From Hydrogenispora ethanolica (lineage in GTDB: Bacteria > Bacillota > UBA4882 > UBA8346), in NCBI RefSeq assembly GCF_004340685.1, contig NZ_SLUN01000036.1:1-63173 (forward strand): 63,173 nucleotides of DNA. The letters are read 5' to 3'. Numbering within the stretch: the stretch's first letter is position 1; each line of letters begins with the position of its first letter. Both the position numbers and the translations under genes were made by a program. The notes beneath the pieces are model-generated. The model saw only the letters and a list, made by a program, of their open reading frames with translations, had not been told where the DNA came from and did no database searches. Of the stretch, positions 1-8,683 are shown piece by piece.

Positions 1-183
1 ATGGGCCGTAAGAACTGGCTGTTTTCCAACACGCCCAACGGTGCGAGGGCTAGTGCGGTCTATTACAGCCTCATTGTTTCCGCCAAGGAAAATGGTCTTG
101 TGCCTTTTGAATACCTGACAAAAGTTTTCACCCAGGCTCCAAACGGCGCGCGCCTCGAAAATCTCTTGCCCTGGAGGGTGTGA
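1..183 (+). CDS. tnpC: IS66 transposase TnpC, C-terminal 60 residues (partial)
   Basis: Partial coding sequence open at the window start. It covers the C-terminal segment of an IS66 TnpC, from the MGRKNWLFS motif just downstream of the catalytic Glu region to the ending NLLPWRV and a TGA at 181-183. Compared with the second copy it differs by two substitutions and contains two bases (TG, in TACCTGACAAAAG) that the second copy lacks. The reading frame here ends in the usual IS66 fashion, so this copy is the intact version of the 3' end. Whether the rest is intact cannot be seen. Confidence 0.85.
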   Translation: MGRKNWLFSNTPNGARASAVYYSLIVSAKENGLVPFEYLTKVFTQAPNGARLENLLPWRV

Positions 184-202
184 CCCCTGGATTGACGGTT
201 AC
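1..202 (+). mobile_element. Right-hand remnant of an IS66-family insertion sequence, cut by the window edge
   Basis: The first 202 bases match the 3' end of the IS66 copy at the other end of the window, read on the opposite strand. Similarity stops abruptly after GGTTAC at 202. Read inwards this end is GTAACCGTCAATCC, which fits the GTAA-type tips of IS66 elements. The other copy diverges at the same base (its tip is at 61387), so two independent copies define the boundary. The rest of the element lies outside the window. The next 8 bases (203-210, GAAAAAAC) would be the target duplication if one exists. They fall in the T-run of the minus-strand terminator that follows. Confidence 0.85.
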
Positions 203-255
203 GAAAAAACCAAAGGGGTTATTCAATTCAAGGTCTACCATTGAATAACCCCTTT
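203..255 (-). terminator. Rho-independent terminator of the 134-aa gene
   Basis: A perfect 15-bp inverted repeat (212-226 and 241-255, AAAGGGGTTATTCAA and its complement) with a 14-nt loop. On the minus strand it is followed by a T-run (bases 204-209). It ends transcription from the gene at 308-712. The IS66 end abuts its T-run. Confidence 0.8.
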
Positions 256-307
256 ATTATACAATTTCTTAATTATATGATATATGCGAATTAAAAAAGC
301 AAAATCA

Positions 308-712
308 TCATTGGGTTTGAGTATAGGTTAAACTACTGGCGCCAATTAAGGTATCGATCACCTGATCGGGATGGATCTGTTCCATTTTAAACTTTTTAAG
401 CTGCTCCTTTTTCACTCCGATGATCTGAAAGAAAATTTCCAAGGCTTGTAAATGACCTTTTTTCATTGGATCAATTTCGTCTTGAGTATCTAATAAATTT
501 TGATACTCATTAAAAGCAAAAACACACGCTTTTTCCAGGCCTGATTGCTCAATCATATTGATGAGTTGAGCGTAAATCTCTCGGCGAGCTGCAGCGTGTG
601 TTCTGCGGAATTCCGCTTGCGGGATTGTTTCACTTGCTAACAAGTCCTGCTTGGCTATGCCCTTGAACCTTTTGAGCGCCAACAAGATATCATCTTGGCC
701 AATCAAAACCAT
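308..712 (-). CDS. Hypothetical protein, 134 aa
   Basis: I do not recognise this protein. It starts at an ATG with a good ribosome site (GGGAGGG, 8 nt upstream) and ends before a strong terminator, so it looks like a real monocistronic gene. The sequence is soluble and mostly helical in character, with charged stretches, no signal peptide, no membrane segment and no cysteine motif. A segment around residues 40-110 (RREIYAQLINMIEQ, then KGHLQALEIFFQIIG) looks like amphipathic helices. No function is proposed. Confidence 0.7.
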   Translation of the reverse strand: MVLIGQDDILLALKRFKGIAKQDLLASETIPQAEFRRTHAAARREIYAQLINMIEQSGLEKACVFAFNEYQNLLDTQDEIDPMKKGHLQALEIFFQIIGVKKEQLKKFKMEQIHPDQVIDTLIGASSLTYTQTQ

Positions 713-917
713 GGGGGCATCCCTCCCTAACGATATTATTTTGTTTTGGGTTAAATATATATTAAATATTCGCTTTATTTGGGTGAAATCCTCTTAAGTA
801 AAAAATTTAATATGAGTTTACCAAGAAATTTTTAAACTGAGCTGTATTTGACAAATGACTTTAGTTCTATTATAACCGTATTTGAGAAAATTATCAGAGA
901 AAATACCTATCTTTTCT

Positions 918-1682
918 CTAGACCTTAAATGTTATGGCACAAAACCGTTCAATTAGACTCTCATCGGTAAGGTCGAATTTGAGCGGAGTCAGAGATACAA
1001 AGCCTGATTCTACAGCCAGGATATCGGAGTCATTGAGTTGTTGAAAACCAACTGGGTCCCCGCCTAACCAGAAATAGGTTTGTCCCCGCGGATCAATTCG
1101 TTCTTCGAAGACATTTTGGTAAATACGCTTGCCCAATCGGGTCATTGCCGCTCCTTTAAAATTCTCTTGCGGAAAATTAATGTTCATGATAGCTTCTTCA
1201 GCCATTTGTTTTATTATATTTAGATTATCGCGAATAAATGCAGCGGCAGGTCCAAAGTCATTGGATGCTCCATAACCCGCCAATGATGCAGCGACACTTG
1301 GCTTATTATTCATACGCCCTTCAATCGCTGCGGAAACCGTCCCGGAGTACAATACGTCATTGCCCAGGTTTGGTCCGCGATTGATTCCGGCAATAACCAA
1401 ATCTGGAGGAGTGGTTTTTAAAATGCACTCTATCGCAAGCTTTACACAGTCTGCAGGAGTTCCGTTAACTAACCAGTGTTCTCTACCGTGAATTTTCACA
1501 GGAGTAGTCCGCAGCGGTTGATGCATAGTTATACCATGCCCCACTGCGCTCCGTTCACGGTCAGGAGCGACGATGGTAACATCTACTTCATCAGCTAATA
1601 CCCGGTAGAGAGTTTGAAGTCCCTCGGCATAAAAACCATCATCATTTGTTAATAGAACCTGGAATCGCCTAGCCTTTTCCAT
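918..1682 (-). CDS. surE: 5'/3'-nucleotidase SurE
   Basis: SurE is a divalent-metal-dependent phosphatase that removes phosphate from nucleoside 5'- and 3'-monophosphates in the cytoplasm. Family signatures seen here are the metal-binding NDDG near residues 13-16, the SAVGHG stretch, VNGTPADCVKLA, AGINRGPNLGNDVLYSGTVSAA (read as two adjacent motifs) and the conserved C-terminal LTPL. At 254 aa it has the normal family length. It stands alone between the 134-aa gene and the HEAT-repeat gene on the same strand, with gaps of about 170-200 nt, so it may have its own promoter. Confidence 0.95.
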   Translation of the reverse strand: MEKARRFQVLLTNDDGFYAEGLQTLYRVLADEVDVTIVAPDRERSAVGHGITMHQPLRTTPVKIHGREHWLVNGTPADCVKLAIECILKTTPPDLVIAGINRGPNLGNDVLYSGTVSAAIEGRMNNKPSVAASLAGYGASNDFGPAAAFIRDNLNIIKQMAEEAIMNINFPQENFKGAAMTRLGKRIYQNVFEERIDPRGQTYFWLGGDPVGFQQLNDSDILAVESGFVSLTPLKFDLTDESLIERFCAITFKV

Positions 1683-1854
1683 GCTTCCCCAGATCTCCTT
1701 TTTTCAAATTACCAATTGGACTCTTCCTGACAGAGTCCAAAAATAATGAAACCCACATTCGCTTCATCGCGACGTGGATGTCAACAGAATCAGTATTTGC
1801 ATTTATTAAAAAATTTTATCCATCAGAATCATTTAATGTTTAGGAAAAAGTCTT

Positions 1855-2745
1855 TTAAGGCGATTGGAGAGTTTCATCACACTTTATACGGATATTATGA
1901 AGAATTTGAGCCGAGGTTTCATTGATCAGCTTTTTACTTGAGCGAATCAATTCAAATAAAGGCTCTAAGTTTTCCTCGCCACAAATATTGCGCAACGAAT
2001 CCAAGCAGGCGTGGCGGTGATCTTTTTGTTCAATTAACATGGCTACTAACGGTTCAACGGCACGTTCATCTCCAAAAATTCCCAATGCCATCACGGCAAC
2101 TTCACGAACATCATGATTTTCATCGCTAAGGGCCGATATTAACGGCAAAATGCTTGAAGGATTCTTTAATTTTCGTAAAGCTTCGGCAGCCTCATATCTT
2201 ACCCCATAATCGTCATCCTTTAGTGTGTCGGCCAGATCCTCAGTCACCTGCTGATCACCGAAATCACCTAATAACTTGCAGACTCTTCTACGGATGAGAG
2301 GGTTTGGGTCCTGCAATGCTTTAAGTAATTGCGGGATTACCTGTTTCGGAGGAAATTGTTTAAGCGCGGTAGCAACGTTAAAACAAACGTAATTATTCTC
2401 ATCGGATAAGGCCTGAATCAAGGGTTGAATTGATTTAATATTCTGGATGCGTCCCAACGCTTCAGCGGCCCAACCCCGTACATGTTCATCCGTATCTTGT
2501 AAAGCATTAATAAAAATGTCCAACGCTTGATCAAGGCCAATTTTACTCAAGCCATAAATAGAACTCCGGCGAACTGTGCGGTCTCCTTCCAAGAAAGCCA
2601 TCTTTAAGACATCGATCACTTCAAGGCGCAGAGATTCAAGTATCTCATCTTTCCCAGCACCATACGGAGGATGGATTGATATGGAATCTATCTTGTCTAG
2701 GTATTCGATAATATTATCAATTCGTTGTGCTTGTAAACCCATCAT
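1855..2745 (-). CDS. HEAT-repeat protein (296 aa)
   Basis: The protein is built almost entirely of tandem HEAT-like helical repeats of about 31 residues. Examples are VRRSSIYGLSKIG, VRGWAAEALGRI, VCFNVATALKQF, IRRRVCKLLGDFGD, VRYEAAEALRKL and VREVAVMALGIFGDE, covering roughly residues 50-270. Such solenoids are protein-interaction scaffolds, and relatives include phycobilin-lyase-type proteins, so no enzyme activity should be assumed. The frame is open for eight more codons upstream, but AAGGGAG lies 5 nt before the ATG at 2745, which I take as the start. The zinc-ribbon membrane gene ends 29 nt upstream, so the two probably form one transcript. Confidence 0.85.
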   Translation of the reverse strand: MMGLQAQRIDNIIEYLDKIDSISIHPPYGAGKDEILESLRLEVIDVLKMAFLEGDRTVRRSSIYGLSKIGLDQALDIFINALQDTDEHVRGWAAEALGRIQNIKSIQPLIQALSDENNYVCFNVATALKQFPPKQVIPQLLKALQDPNPLIRRRVCKLLGDFGDQQVTEDLADTLKDDDYGVRYEAAEALRKLKNPSSILPLISALSDENHDVREVAVMALGIFGDERAVEPLVAMLIEQKDHRHACLDSLRNICGEENLEPLFELIRSSKKLINETSAQILHNIRIKCDETLQSP

Positions 2746-2774
2746 TGAAACTCCCTTAGGATAAACCATTTTTA

Positions 2775-3155
2775 TCAGCTTTTGGTAATCGCGCGGGATT
2801 TACAATGAGGACATTGCTCAGCTTCCCAAGGAACCGGTTCATGACAAACTAGGCATTCTTTTTTAGCATTCTTTTGGCAAAAAGGACACATAAATAAATT
2901 GTCAATTATTTTTTTGTTACAATGAGGGCACTTCGCCATCGTTCCTTGCGGCCGCATCATAAAATAGACAATTACCAAAACGATCATGGCAACGACGCCG
3001 ACGACTGGAGCAGTTATGACTAGAATGATTGGTACAAAAGTCCAGAACATCCAGGCGTAATCACGCCCTCTTGCATCTAAATAAAACCAGAATCCGATCA
3101 ATCCGGCAATTCCGAGTTTGACGACAAGAACAATAATATCCGCGATTTTAGGCAT
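2775..3155 (-). CDS. Small membrane protein with double zinc ribbon (126 aa)
   Basis: Residues 5-25 and about 35-65 are hydrophobic and predict two membrane segments. The cytoplasmic C-terminal half carries CPHCNKK, CPFC, CLVC and CPHC, that is, two four-cysteine zinc ribbons of the DZR type. Function is unknown. Proteins of this build are common in Bacillota. It directly precedes the HEAT-repeat gene (29 nt apart), so the pair may act together, perhaps as a membrane-tethered scaffold, but that is inference. GAGGAG lies 11 nt before the ATG. Confidence 0.8.
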   Translation of the reverse strand: MPKIADIIVLVVKLGIAGLIGFWFYLDARGRDYAWMFWTFVPIILVITAPVVGVVAMIVLVIVYFMMRPQGTMAKCPHCNKKIIDNLFMCPFCQKNAKKECLVCHEPVPWEAEQCPHCKSRAITKS

Positions 3156-3304
3156 TCTAAATCCCGCTCCTCACATGTAAAATGATTATCACGAACTCTC
3201 GTTATTTGATATTGAGTGGAAAAAAGAATTAAACATATTGTAAACGTTCTTTATATTCACCTTTAATCAGGCGATTCCTGCTATCAATTTCAAAAACAAC
3301 CTAT

Positions 3305-4567
3305 TTAAAAAAGCCCGTTTTGAGCAAATTTATTCATAAAAATCCTCGCTAAACTAAGTTTGACTTGTGTATAAGAAATACCTCCCTGGAGATAGGCCAG
3401 ATAAGGCGGCTTTAAAGGAGCGTCAACGGAAAACTCACTGGTAGCGCCGGCAATAAAAGTTCCGCCACCCATGATTACTCGATGAATGTAACCGGGTAAT
3501 TCAGCCGGTTCGGGACGGACATCCGATTCGACTGGTGAACTTTTCTGGACTTCTTGACAGAAATCAATCAAGCTTTCAGCTGTTTCAAAATAAACGCGTT
3601 GAATGATATCAGTACGGGTTTCCTCGGGAAGGGGATTGACTCGAAATCCTAACTTGTGGAACATACAGGAGGCTAAAACCGCACTTTTGACCATCTCGCC
3701 AACGCGATGCGGAGCTTCAAAAAACCCTTGAAAAAAGATTTGCAGATTTAATAAAGACGGTCCAATTTCCCCGCCGATTTTGGGAGCATAAAGGCGTTCT
3801 GCCGCTTTGATCACACATTTTTCTTTTCCGACAATATAGCCTCCACTTGGAATCAGACAGCCACCTGGGTTTTTAATTAATGACCCAGCTATCAAGTCTG
3901 CTCCAACCTCTGTCGGTTCCTTCTCTTCGACAAACTCTCCATAACAATTGTCTACAAAAATTATAATTTCCGGGAACTTCGTTTTGATCGCAGTAAAAAC
4001 CTTTTCCAACTCATGAATGCTAAAGGAATGCCGTTCTGAATACCCGCATGATCTTTGGAACGCCACAATTTTGGTCCGATTTGAAATAGCAGACAAGATG
4101 TTTGAAAGGTCCAAAGACCCGTCATTCGTCAGAGGCACCATTTTGACATGAAAACCGCCGGTTTCACTTGTCGATTCGAAATCAGTTCCGGAAATTCCAA
4201 GTACACCGAGTAAAGTTTCATAGGGCTGTCCAGATGCCAGCACCAATTCGTCGTGATGATGCAAATTGCCCAACAGTGCGCAAGCGATGGCATGTGTCCC
4301 CGATACCAGTTGTTGTCGGACCAATGCGGATTCAGCGCCGAAAACCCGCGAGAAAATCTTCTCTAGAGTTTCTCTGCCTAAATCGTGATATCCATACCCG
4401 GTTGAGTTCTGAAAGTGATAGGAGCGAACTTTGGCTTCTTGAAAGGCATCCAACATTTTCGATTGATTTTTTAATGCAATATTTGCAATATGATCAAACG
4501 GGGCATTTAACTCGTTTTCAGTCTCTTTGATAAAACGGAGCAAATTATCAGGCAAATTCAACTTCAT
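3305..4567 (-). CDS. Methionine gamma-lyase-family PLP enzyme (YnbB / 'aluminum resistance' family)
   Basis: This is a fold-type I PLP enzyme of the Met_gamma_lyase family (Bacillus YnbB), 420 aa, a typical length. Visible landmarks are the STGYGYHDLGRE motif, VRQQLVSGTHAI (phosphate-binding region), FVDNCYGEF with the Asp that contacts the pyridine ring, and GSLIKNPGG, whose Lys should carry the PLP. The physiological substrate is not settled for this family. The start codon lies inside the end of the prephenate dehydratase gene (20-nt overlap), indicating translational coupling. In other Bacillota this gene also sits near hfq and miaA, as here. Confidence 0.9.
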   Translation of the reverse strand: MKLNLPDNLLRFIKETENELNAPFDHIANIALKNQSKMLDAFQEAKVRSYHFQNSTGYGYHDLGRETLEKIFSRVFGAESALVRQQLVSGTHAIACALLGNLHHHDELVLASGQPYETLLGVLGISGTDFESTSETGGFHVKMVPLTNDGSLDLSNILSAISNRTKIVAFQRSCGYSERHSFSIHELEKVFTAIKTKFPEIIIFVDNCYGEFVEEKEPTEVGADLIAGSLIKNPGGCLIPSGGYIVGKEKCVIKAAERLYAPKIGGEIGPSLLNLQIFFQGFFEAPHRVGEMVKSAVLASCMFHKLGFRVNPLPEETRTDIIQRVYFETAESLIDFCQEVQKSSPVESDVRPEPAELPGYIHRVIMGGGTFIAGATSEFSVDAPLKPPYLAYLQGGISYTQVKLSLARIFMNKFAQNGLF

Positions 4568-5420
4568 CTTCTCTTTTCCGTTTAGGATAACTTCCCAATA
4601 TTTTCTTCCAACCGTTGAAGGCCCTCACCTGCATCTCTATGTTTTTTAAAGCCACATCAACTGATGGAGAAGATTTATGGCCGATAAACTCATAGATGAG
4701 TACATATTCTTGCGGTCTGATTTTATAGGGACGAGACTGAATGAACGTCAGGTCAATTTGAGCGTCGGCCAAGAATTTGGCAGTGTCGTATAGTTGCCCT
4801 GGTTGATTCATGCCATAGCGGACCGCCAGTAATGTGCGATCATCCTGCGTGACAGGACCATCCGTCAAGGAGCATACAAAAAACCGAGTTTCATTATTGG
4901 CGTAATCCTGAATTTCTTCTGAAAATAGAATCATTTGGTGTGCAATAGCGGTCTTTCGGCTACAAATAGCGGCAGCCGTTTCTTCTAATAAAGCCTTCTG
5001 GGCAGCTTCCGAAGTGGACAGTACCGGAACAAGCGCAATCCCAGGAAAGTATTCTTCCAGCCGATTTAGGCATTGGTTGATCGCTGAAGGGTGCGAATAC
5101 ACAGTGTGAAGTTTTTTCCAGTCGGAACCTGCTTTTGCAGCCAAAACATGAGAAATAGGCAAGTTCACTTCATCGCAAACTTTCACAAAATCTTGGTATT
5201 CGATTAAAGCGTCAAAAGAGGAGCCGATTAAGCCGTCAATTTTATTTTCTACTGGTATAACGGCATAATCAACCTCGCGATTCTGAACCAATCGTAACGA
5301 GTGATTTACCGTAGTTAAGATTATATCTTCATTGTCTAATGATGCATTCATGCGATTGGCAAAAATAATGGCTGCCTGTTCCGCATATGTTCCTTTGGGA
5401 CCAAGAGTCGCAATTTTCAC
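4548..5420 (-). CDS. pheA: Prephenate dehydratase with C-terminal ACT domain
   Basis: PheA converts prephenate to phenylpyruvate in phenylalanine synthesis. Residues 1-180 form the catalytic domain, with GPKGTYAEQAA at the N-terminus, PVENKIDG, and NETRFFV containing the catalytic Thr-Arg-Phe motif. Residues about 190-275 are an ACT regulatory domain, where the usual ESRP phenylalanine-binding motif reads QSRP. The frame is open for 20 codons further upstream, but the GTG at 5418-5420 has AAGGAG 7 nt before it and gives the usual N-terminus MKIATLGPKG. It overlaps the downstream PLP-enzyme gene by 20 nt. Confidence 0.93.
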   Translation of the reverse strand: MKIATLGPKGTYAEQAAIIFANRMNASLDNEDIILTTVNHSLRLVQNREVDYAVIPVENKIDGLIGSSFDALIEYQDFVKVCDEVNLPISHVLAAKAGSDWKKLHTVYSHPSAINQCLNRLEEYFPGIALVPVLSTSEAAQKALLEETAAAICSRKTAIAHQMILFSEEIQDYANNETRFFVCSLTDGPVTQDDRTLLAVRYGMNQPGQLYDTAKFLADAQIDLTFIQSRPYKIRPQEYVLIYEFIGHKSSPSVDVALKNIEMQVRAFNGWKKILGSYPKRKREDEVEFA

Positions 5421-5486
5421 GGGCCGCTCCTTATACTTAATACCACGTAAATAATATAGATTTAAGCGCGGATTTACCACTATCTA

Positions 5487-5516
5487 ATATTAAATAAAAA
5501 GCAGGATCATTGTCAA
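5487..5516 (-). promoter_or_regulatory. Probable sigma-A promoter of pheA and the PLP-enzyme gene
   Basis: On the minus strand TTGACA (5511-5516) is followed after 18 nt by TAATAT (5487-5492). It lies downstream of the hfq terminator and about 65 nt before the pheA GTG, so pheA and its partner have their own promoter. Confidence 0.55.
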
Positions 5517-5589
5517 TTCCAATTCGAAATTCAAAGGATTTATTTTATTTTGATTATTTTTTTAGGGCATTTATTTAAACGGTGGAAAT

Positions 5590-5612
5590 GAAAAAGACCC
5601 TCGTGGGTCTTA
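5590..5612 (-). terminator. Terminator of the mutS-mutL-miaA-hfq operon
   Basis: The hairpin AAGACCC-ACGA-GGGTCTT followed by TTTTTC on the minus strand begins at the hfq stop codon itself. It closes the operon before pheA. Confidence 0.85.
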
Positions 5613-5858
5613 TTCTTCCTTCCTCTCCACATTGGAAAAATCGGATATAGGTCTGGCCGGAATAATGGTTGAAACTGCATGTTTGTATACCATCTGCTGC
5701 TTTCCGTCACTATCGAGAATTATGGTAAAGTTATCGAAGCCTTTAACCAACCCACGAAGTTGGAAACCGTTTACCAAAAATATGGTGACGGGAATACTCT
5801 CTTTTCGAACCTGATTTAAAAAAGCATCTTGCAGGTTGATGGCTGGTTTGTTCATCAT
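5610..5858 (-). CDS. hfq: RNA chaperone Hfq
   Basis: Hfq is a hexameric Sm-like protein that binds small RNAs and mRNAs. At 82 aa it has typical Gram-positive length. The Sm1 motif ([16 protein letters not shown]) and the Sm2 motif (YKHAVSTI) are clear, as is the [12 protein letters not shown]-terminal helix that forms the proximal face. The C-terminal tail is short and acidic. There are two in-frame ATGs, and GGAGGG lies 9 nt before the first. It follows miaA by 44 nt, the common bacterial order miaA-hfq. Confidence 0.96.
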   Translation of the reverse strand: MMNKPAINLQDAFLNQVRKESIPVTIFLVNGFQLRGLVKGFDNFTIILDSDGKQQMVYKHAVSTIIPARPISDFSNVERKEE

Positions 5859-5902
5859 TAAAATTTCCCTCCAAAACTGATTTAACTTACTCTATTCGAC
5901 AT

Positions 5903-6835
5903 TTAGTCCAATCTACCTTCAATATAACGCAAAATTTCTCCAATAAATTCCTGTTTTCTCTCCGAAATATTCAACCATAAATCAATTGGTTCCCGCCGGA
6001 ACCATGTCAATTGTCGTTTGGCGTAATGCCTGGTTTCTCGCTTAATCTGAGTCAGCGCCTCAGCTAACGATAGCTTACCTTGTAAATACTCATTGATGTG
6101 CCGATACCCCAAGCTTTGCATCGGCTTTAAACTGGAGTCATAGCCCATTTGCAGGAGCGTTTGGACCTCTTCGATGAATCCATCTTCAATCATCTGATCT
6201 ACGCGTGTTTCGATCCGATGGTAAAGCTCATTTCGATCCCGATCTAAGAAAATGTAGGTGGTCTTATACTGAAAATCCGGATGGCGTTTTGGTTGCAGAG
6301 CAGACAAAGGAGTTCCCGTCGTATGAAAGACTTCCAATGCTCGGATAATTCGTACCAAGTCATTTGGATGGATGCGTATGGCTGCCTGCGGATCCACTTC
6401 TGCCAGGCGTTGATGTAAAGTGGTAACGCCATGCCGCTCTGCAATTTTACGAAACTCGTTACGAAGTTCATTATTCGGACCGCCAGGATCAAAAACGTAC
6501 GATTGAGTGCATGCACGAATATAGAGACCAGTCCCTCCCACCATCAATGGGAGTTTCCCGCGTCGTAAAACGTCAGTGATGATTCGATAAAATTCAGCTT
6601 GATAATCCGCCACTGAGAAATTTTGATCGGGATTAACCAGATCAATAAGATGGTGTTTGACTTCGGACTGTAGCTTTGGGGACGGCTTAGCGGTTCCAAT
6701 ATCCATCCGACGATAAATTTGCATTGAATCGGCAGAGAGAATCTCGGCGTTTAGCTCTTTAGCTAAAACAATACTGAGATCGGTTTTCCCCACCGCTGTA
6801 GGTCCAGCTAATACAATTAAAGTATCCATGCTCAT
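5903..6835 (-). CDS. miaA: tRNA dimethylallyltransferase MiaA
   Basis: MiaA transfers a dimethylallyl group to A37 of tRNAs that read U-starting codons. The P-loop GPTAVGKTDLS (residues 11-21), ADSMQIYR with the catalytic Asp, GTAKP, VGGTGLYI and the C-terminal RHYAKRQLTWFR are all present over 310 aa, the usual length. Its ATG overlaps the mutL stop codon as ATGA, so translation is coupled. It belongs to the mutS-mutL-miaA-hfq operon. Confidence 0.97.
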   Translation of the reverse strand: MSMDTLIVLAGPTAVGKTDLSIVLAKELNAEILSADSMQIYRRMDIGTAKPSPKLQSEVKHHLIDLVNPDQNFSVADYQAEFYRIITDVLRRGKLPLMVGGTGLYIRACTQSYVFDPGGPNNELRNEFRKIAERHGVTTLHQRLAEVDPQAAIRIHPNDLVRIIRALEVFHTTGTPLSALQPKRHPDFQYKTTYIFLDRDRNELYHRIETRVDQMIEDGFIEEVQTLLQMGYDSSLKPMQSLGYRHINEYLQGKLSLAEALTQIKRETRHYAKRQLTWFRREPIDLWLNISERKQEFIGEILRYIEGRLD

Positions 6836-8634
6836 CGACGTAAAAATTTTTTGGCCAGTTCGTCCACTGTCATCCGGAAGATAGTCGGCCTACCATGCGG
6901 ACAAGTGTAAGGATTCTCGCAACGGAATAGATCTCTCACTAGAGTCTCTAATTCTGGCGGATTAAGTCGATCTCCCGCTTTAATAGCGGTTCGGCAAGCC
7001 ATTGTAATAATAAACGCTTCTTTAATCTCGGCAGGACTTTTAAAAGTTTCAAATTGGCTATACTGTTCAATCAAATCAAAAATGATCTGCTTATAATTAT
7101 AGTCTAGCAAAGATAGTGGAACAGCCCGGATAATCATCGTCTTTCCGCCAAACGCTTCCAAGTGAAATCCAAGATCACCAAATAAGGAGAGACGTTCCGA
7201 TGCGATTCGAAATTGGTTATAATTTAGATTAACCGTTTCGGGCATTAATAATGCCTGAGACCCTAAAAAAACATTGGCTTTCTTATAATATCTTTCATAC
7301 AGAATACGTTCATGCGCAGCATGCTGGTCGATAAAAAAAAGCCCTTTTTCATCCTGAACGATAAGATATGTATTTTGGACCGTTTTGGGGTAGATATAAA
7401 ATCCGTCGGCTATGAATTTTTTCGGTTCTTCCGTCGCACTGGGTTGAGTACTTTGACTGCTTTGATACATTCCTAATGTCACAGCCGGCTCTTCTTGGAT
7501 GAAGATTTGAGGAGCTACCGGCTCAGTAACGGCATATTCATTGAATCCCAGATTTAAATTATTCGAAATCGGTTGCTGGTTTGGAACTTTTTGTTTTGGG
7601 CTGAATGTCAAGTCTTCTTCTGGAGCAACCCATTCCGCTAGTAAGCTATGCTCTTTTAATACTGAGCGTATTCCATGGTAACATGTTTTAAACAATTCTG
7701 AATCATTGGTAAAGCGTACTTCCATTTTGGTCGGATGAGAATTAACGTCCACCAAAGAAGGAGCGATTTCAACAAAAAGGCATACGAAAGGGTACCGAGC
7801 AATGGGCAGTAAAGTATGAAAGGCTTTTTCCACCGCGGAACTCAATGTCCGGCAATGGAAATAACGACGGTTAACAAAGAAAATTTCATATACTCGGTTT
7901 GTCCGGGCAATGGACGGTTTGCCAATATATCCGGAGATTTTTACATCTCCTAGTTCGTGGCGAAGTGGAAGCATCTCTTTAGCAATTTCTTTTCCAAAAA
8001 CTGCAACTAAGGTCTGGTAAAGATCGCCGTTACCGGGGGTGAATAACACTTCATACTCATGATGTAGCAATTTGAAGCTGATCTCAGGGTAGCCCAGAGC
8101 CAGCCGAGACAACATTTCACTAATGTGGCTGGTTTCGGTGGGAATACTTTTTAGATACTTCAACCGCGCCGGAGTATTAAAAAACAGATCCTGCACTCGA
8201 ATGGTTGTTCCATTAGGAGCTCCCACATCTTTTACTTTCTGTAACTTGCCCCCTTTCACGATTAATTGTGTTCCTAGGTCGTTATTCTCCGTTTTCGTTA
8301 TGACATCAAATAATGAAACTGCTGCGATAGAAGGCAATGCTTCACCCCGAAACCCCAGAGTCTTGATCCGCCATAAATCCTCAGAATCCATAATTTTACT
8401 GGTAGTATGGCGCTCAATCGCCAGGATCGCGTCTTCTCGTTCCATCCCCGAGCCGTCGTCGGTAACCCGAATAAACTGGCGTCCACCATTGCGGATTTCG
8501 ACCTCAATACGGGATGCCCCGGAATCAATAGCGTTTTCAACTAGCTCTTTAACGACCGAGGCCGGCCTTTCAATAACTTCGCCGGCGGCGATTTTATTAA
8601 TTGTTTCATCTGCCAATCGATGAACGATATTCAT
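6832..8634 (-). CDS. mutL: DNA mismatch repair protein MutL
   Basis: MutL links MutS to strand incision. The N-terminal GHKL ATPase is clear: ELVENAIDSGAS, DDGSGM and GFRGEALPSIAAVS within the first 100 residues. The C-terminal domain carries the metal-dependent endonuclease motif DQHAAHERILYE, followed by ACRTAIKAGD and CPHGRP, so this is the self-nicking MutL of bacteria that lack MutH. The frame has GTG and ATG codons just upstream, but AGGGGG lies 8 nt before the ATG at 8634, giving 600 aa. mutS ends 49 nt upstream. Confidence 0.97.
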   Translation of the reverse strand: MNIVHRLADETINKIAAGEVIERPASVVKELVENAIDSGASRIEVEIRNGGRQFIRVTDDGSGMEREDAILAIERHTTSKIMDSEDLWRIKTLGFRGEALPSIAAVSLFDVITKTENNDLGTQLIVKGGKLQKVKDVGAPNGTTIRVQDLFFNTPARLKYLKSIPTETSHISEMLSRLALGYPEISFKLLHHEYEVLFTPGNGDLYQTLVAVFGKEIAKEMLPLRHELGDVKISGYIGKPSIARTNRVYEIFFVNRRYFHCRTLSSAVEKAFHTLLPIARYPFVCLFVEIAPSLVDVNSHPTKMEVRFTNDSELFKTCYHGIRSVLKEHSLLAEWVAPEEDLTFSPKQKVPNQQPISNNLNLGFNEYAVTEPVAPQIFIQEEPAVTLGMYQSSQSTQPSATEEPKKFIADGFYIYPKTVQNTYLIVQDEKGLFFIDQHAAHERILYERYYKKANVFLGSQALLMPETVNLNYNQFRIASERLSLFGDLGFHLEAFGGKTMIIRAVPLSLLDYNYKQIIFDLIEQYSQFETFKSPAEIKEAFIITMACRTAIKAGDRLNPPELETLVRDLFRCENPYTCPHGRPTIFRMTVDELAKKFLRR

Positions 8635-8683
8635 TGTCATCACCCCCTATCGCCATTCTATATTTTGTATTGAAACTTGTCGC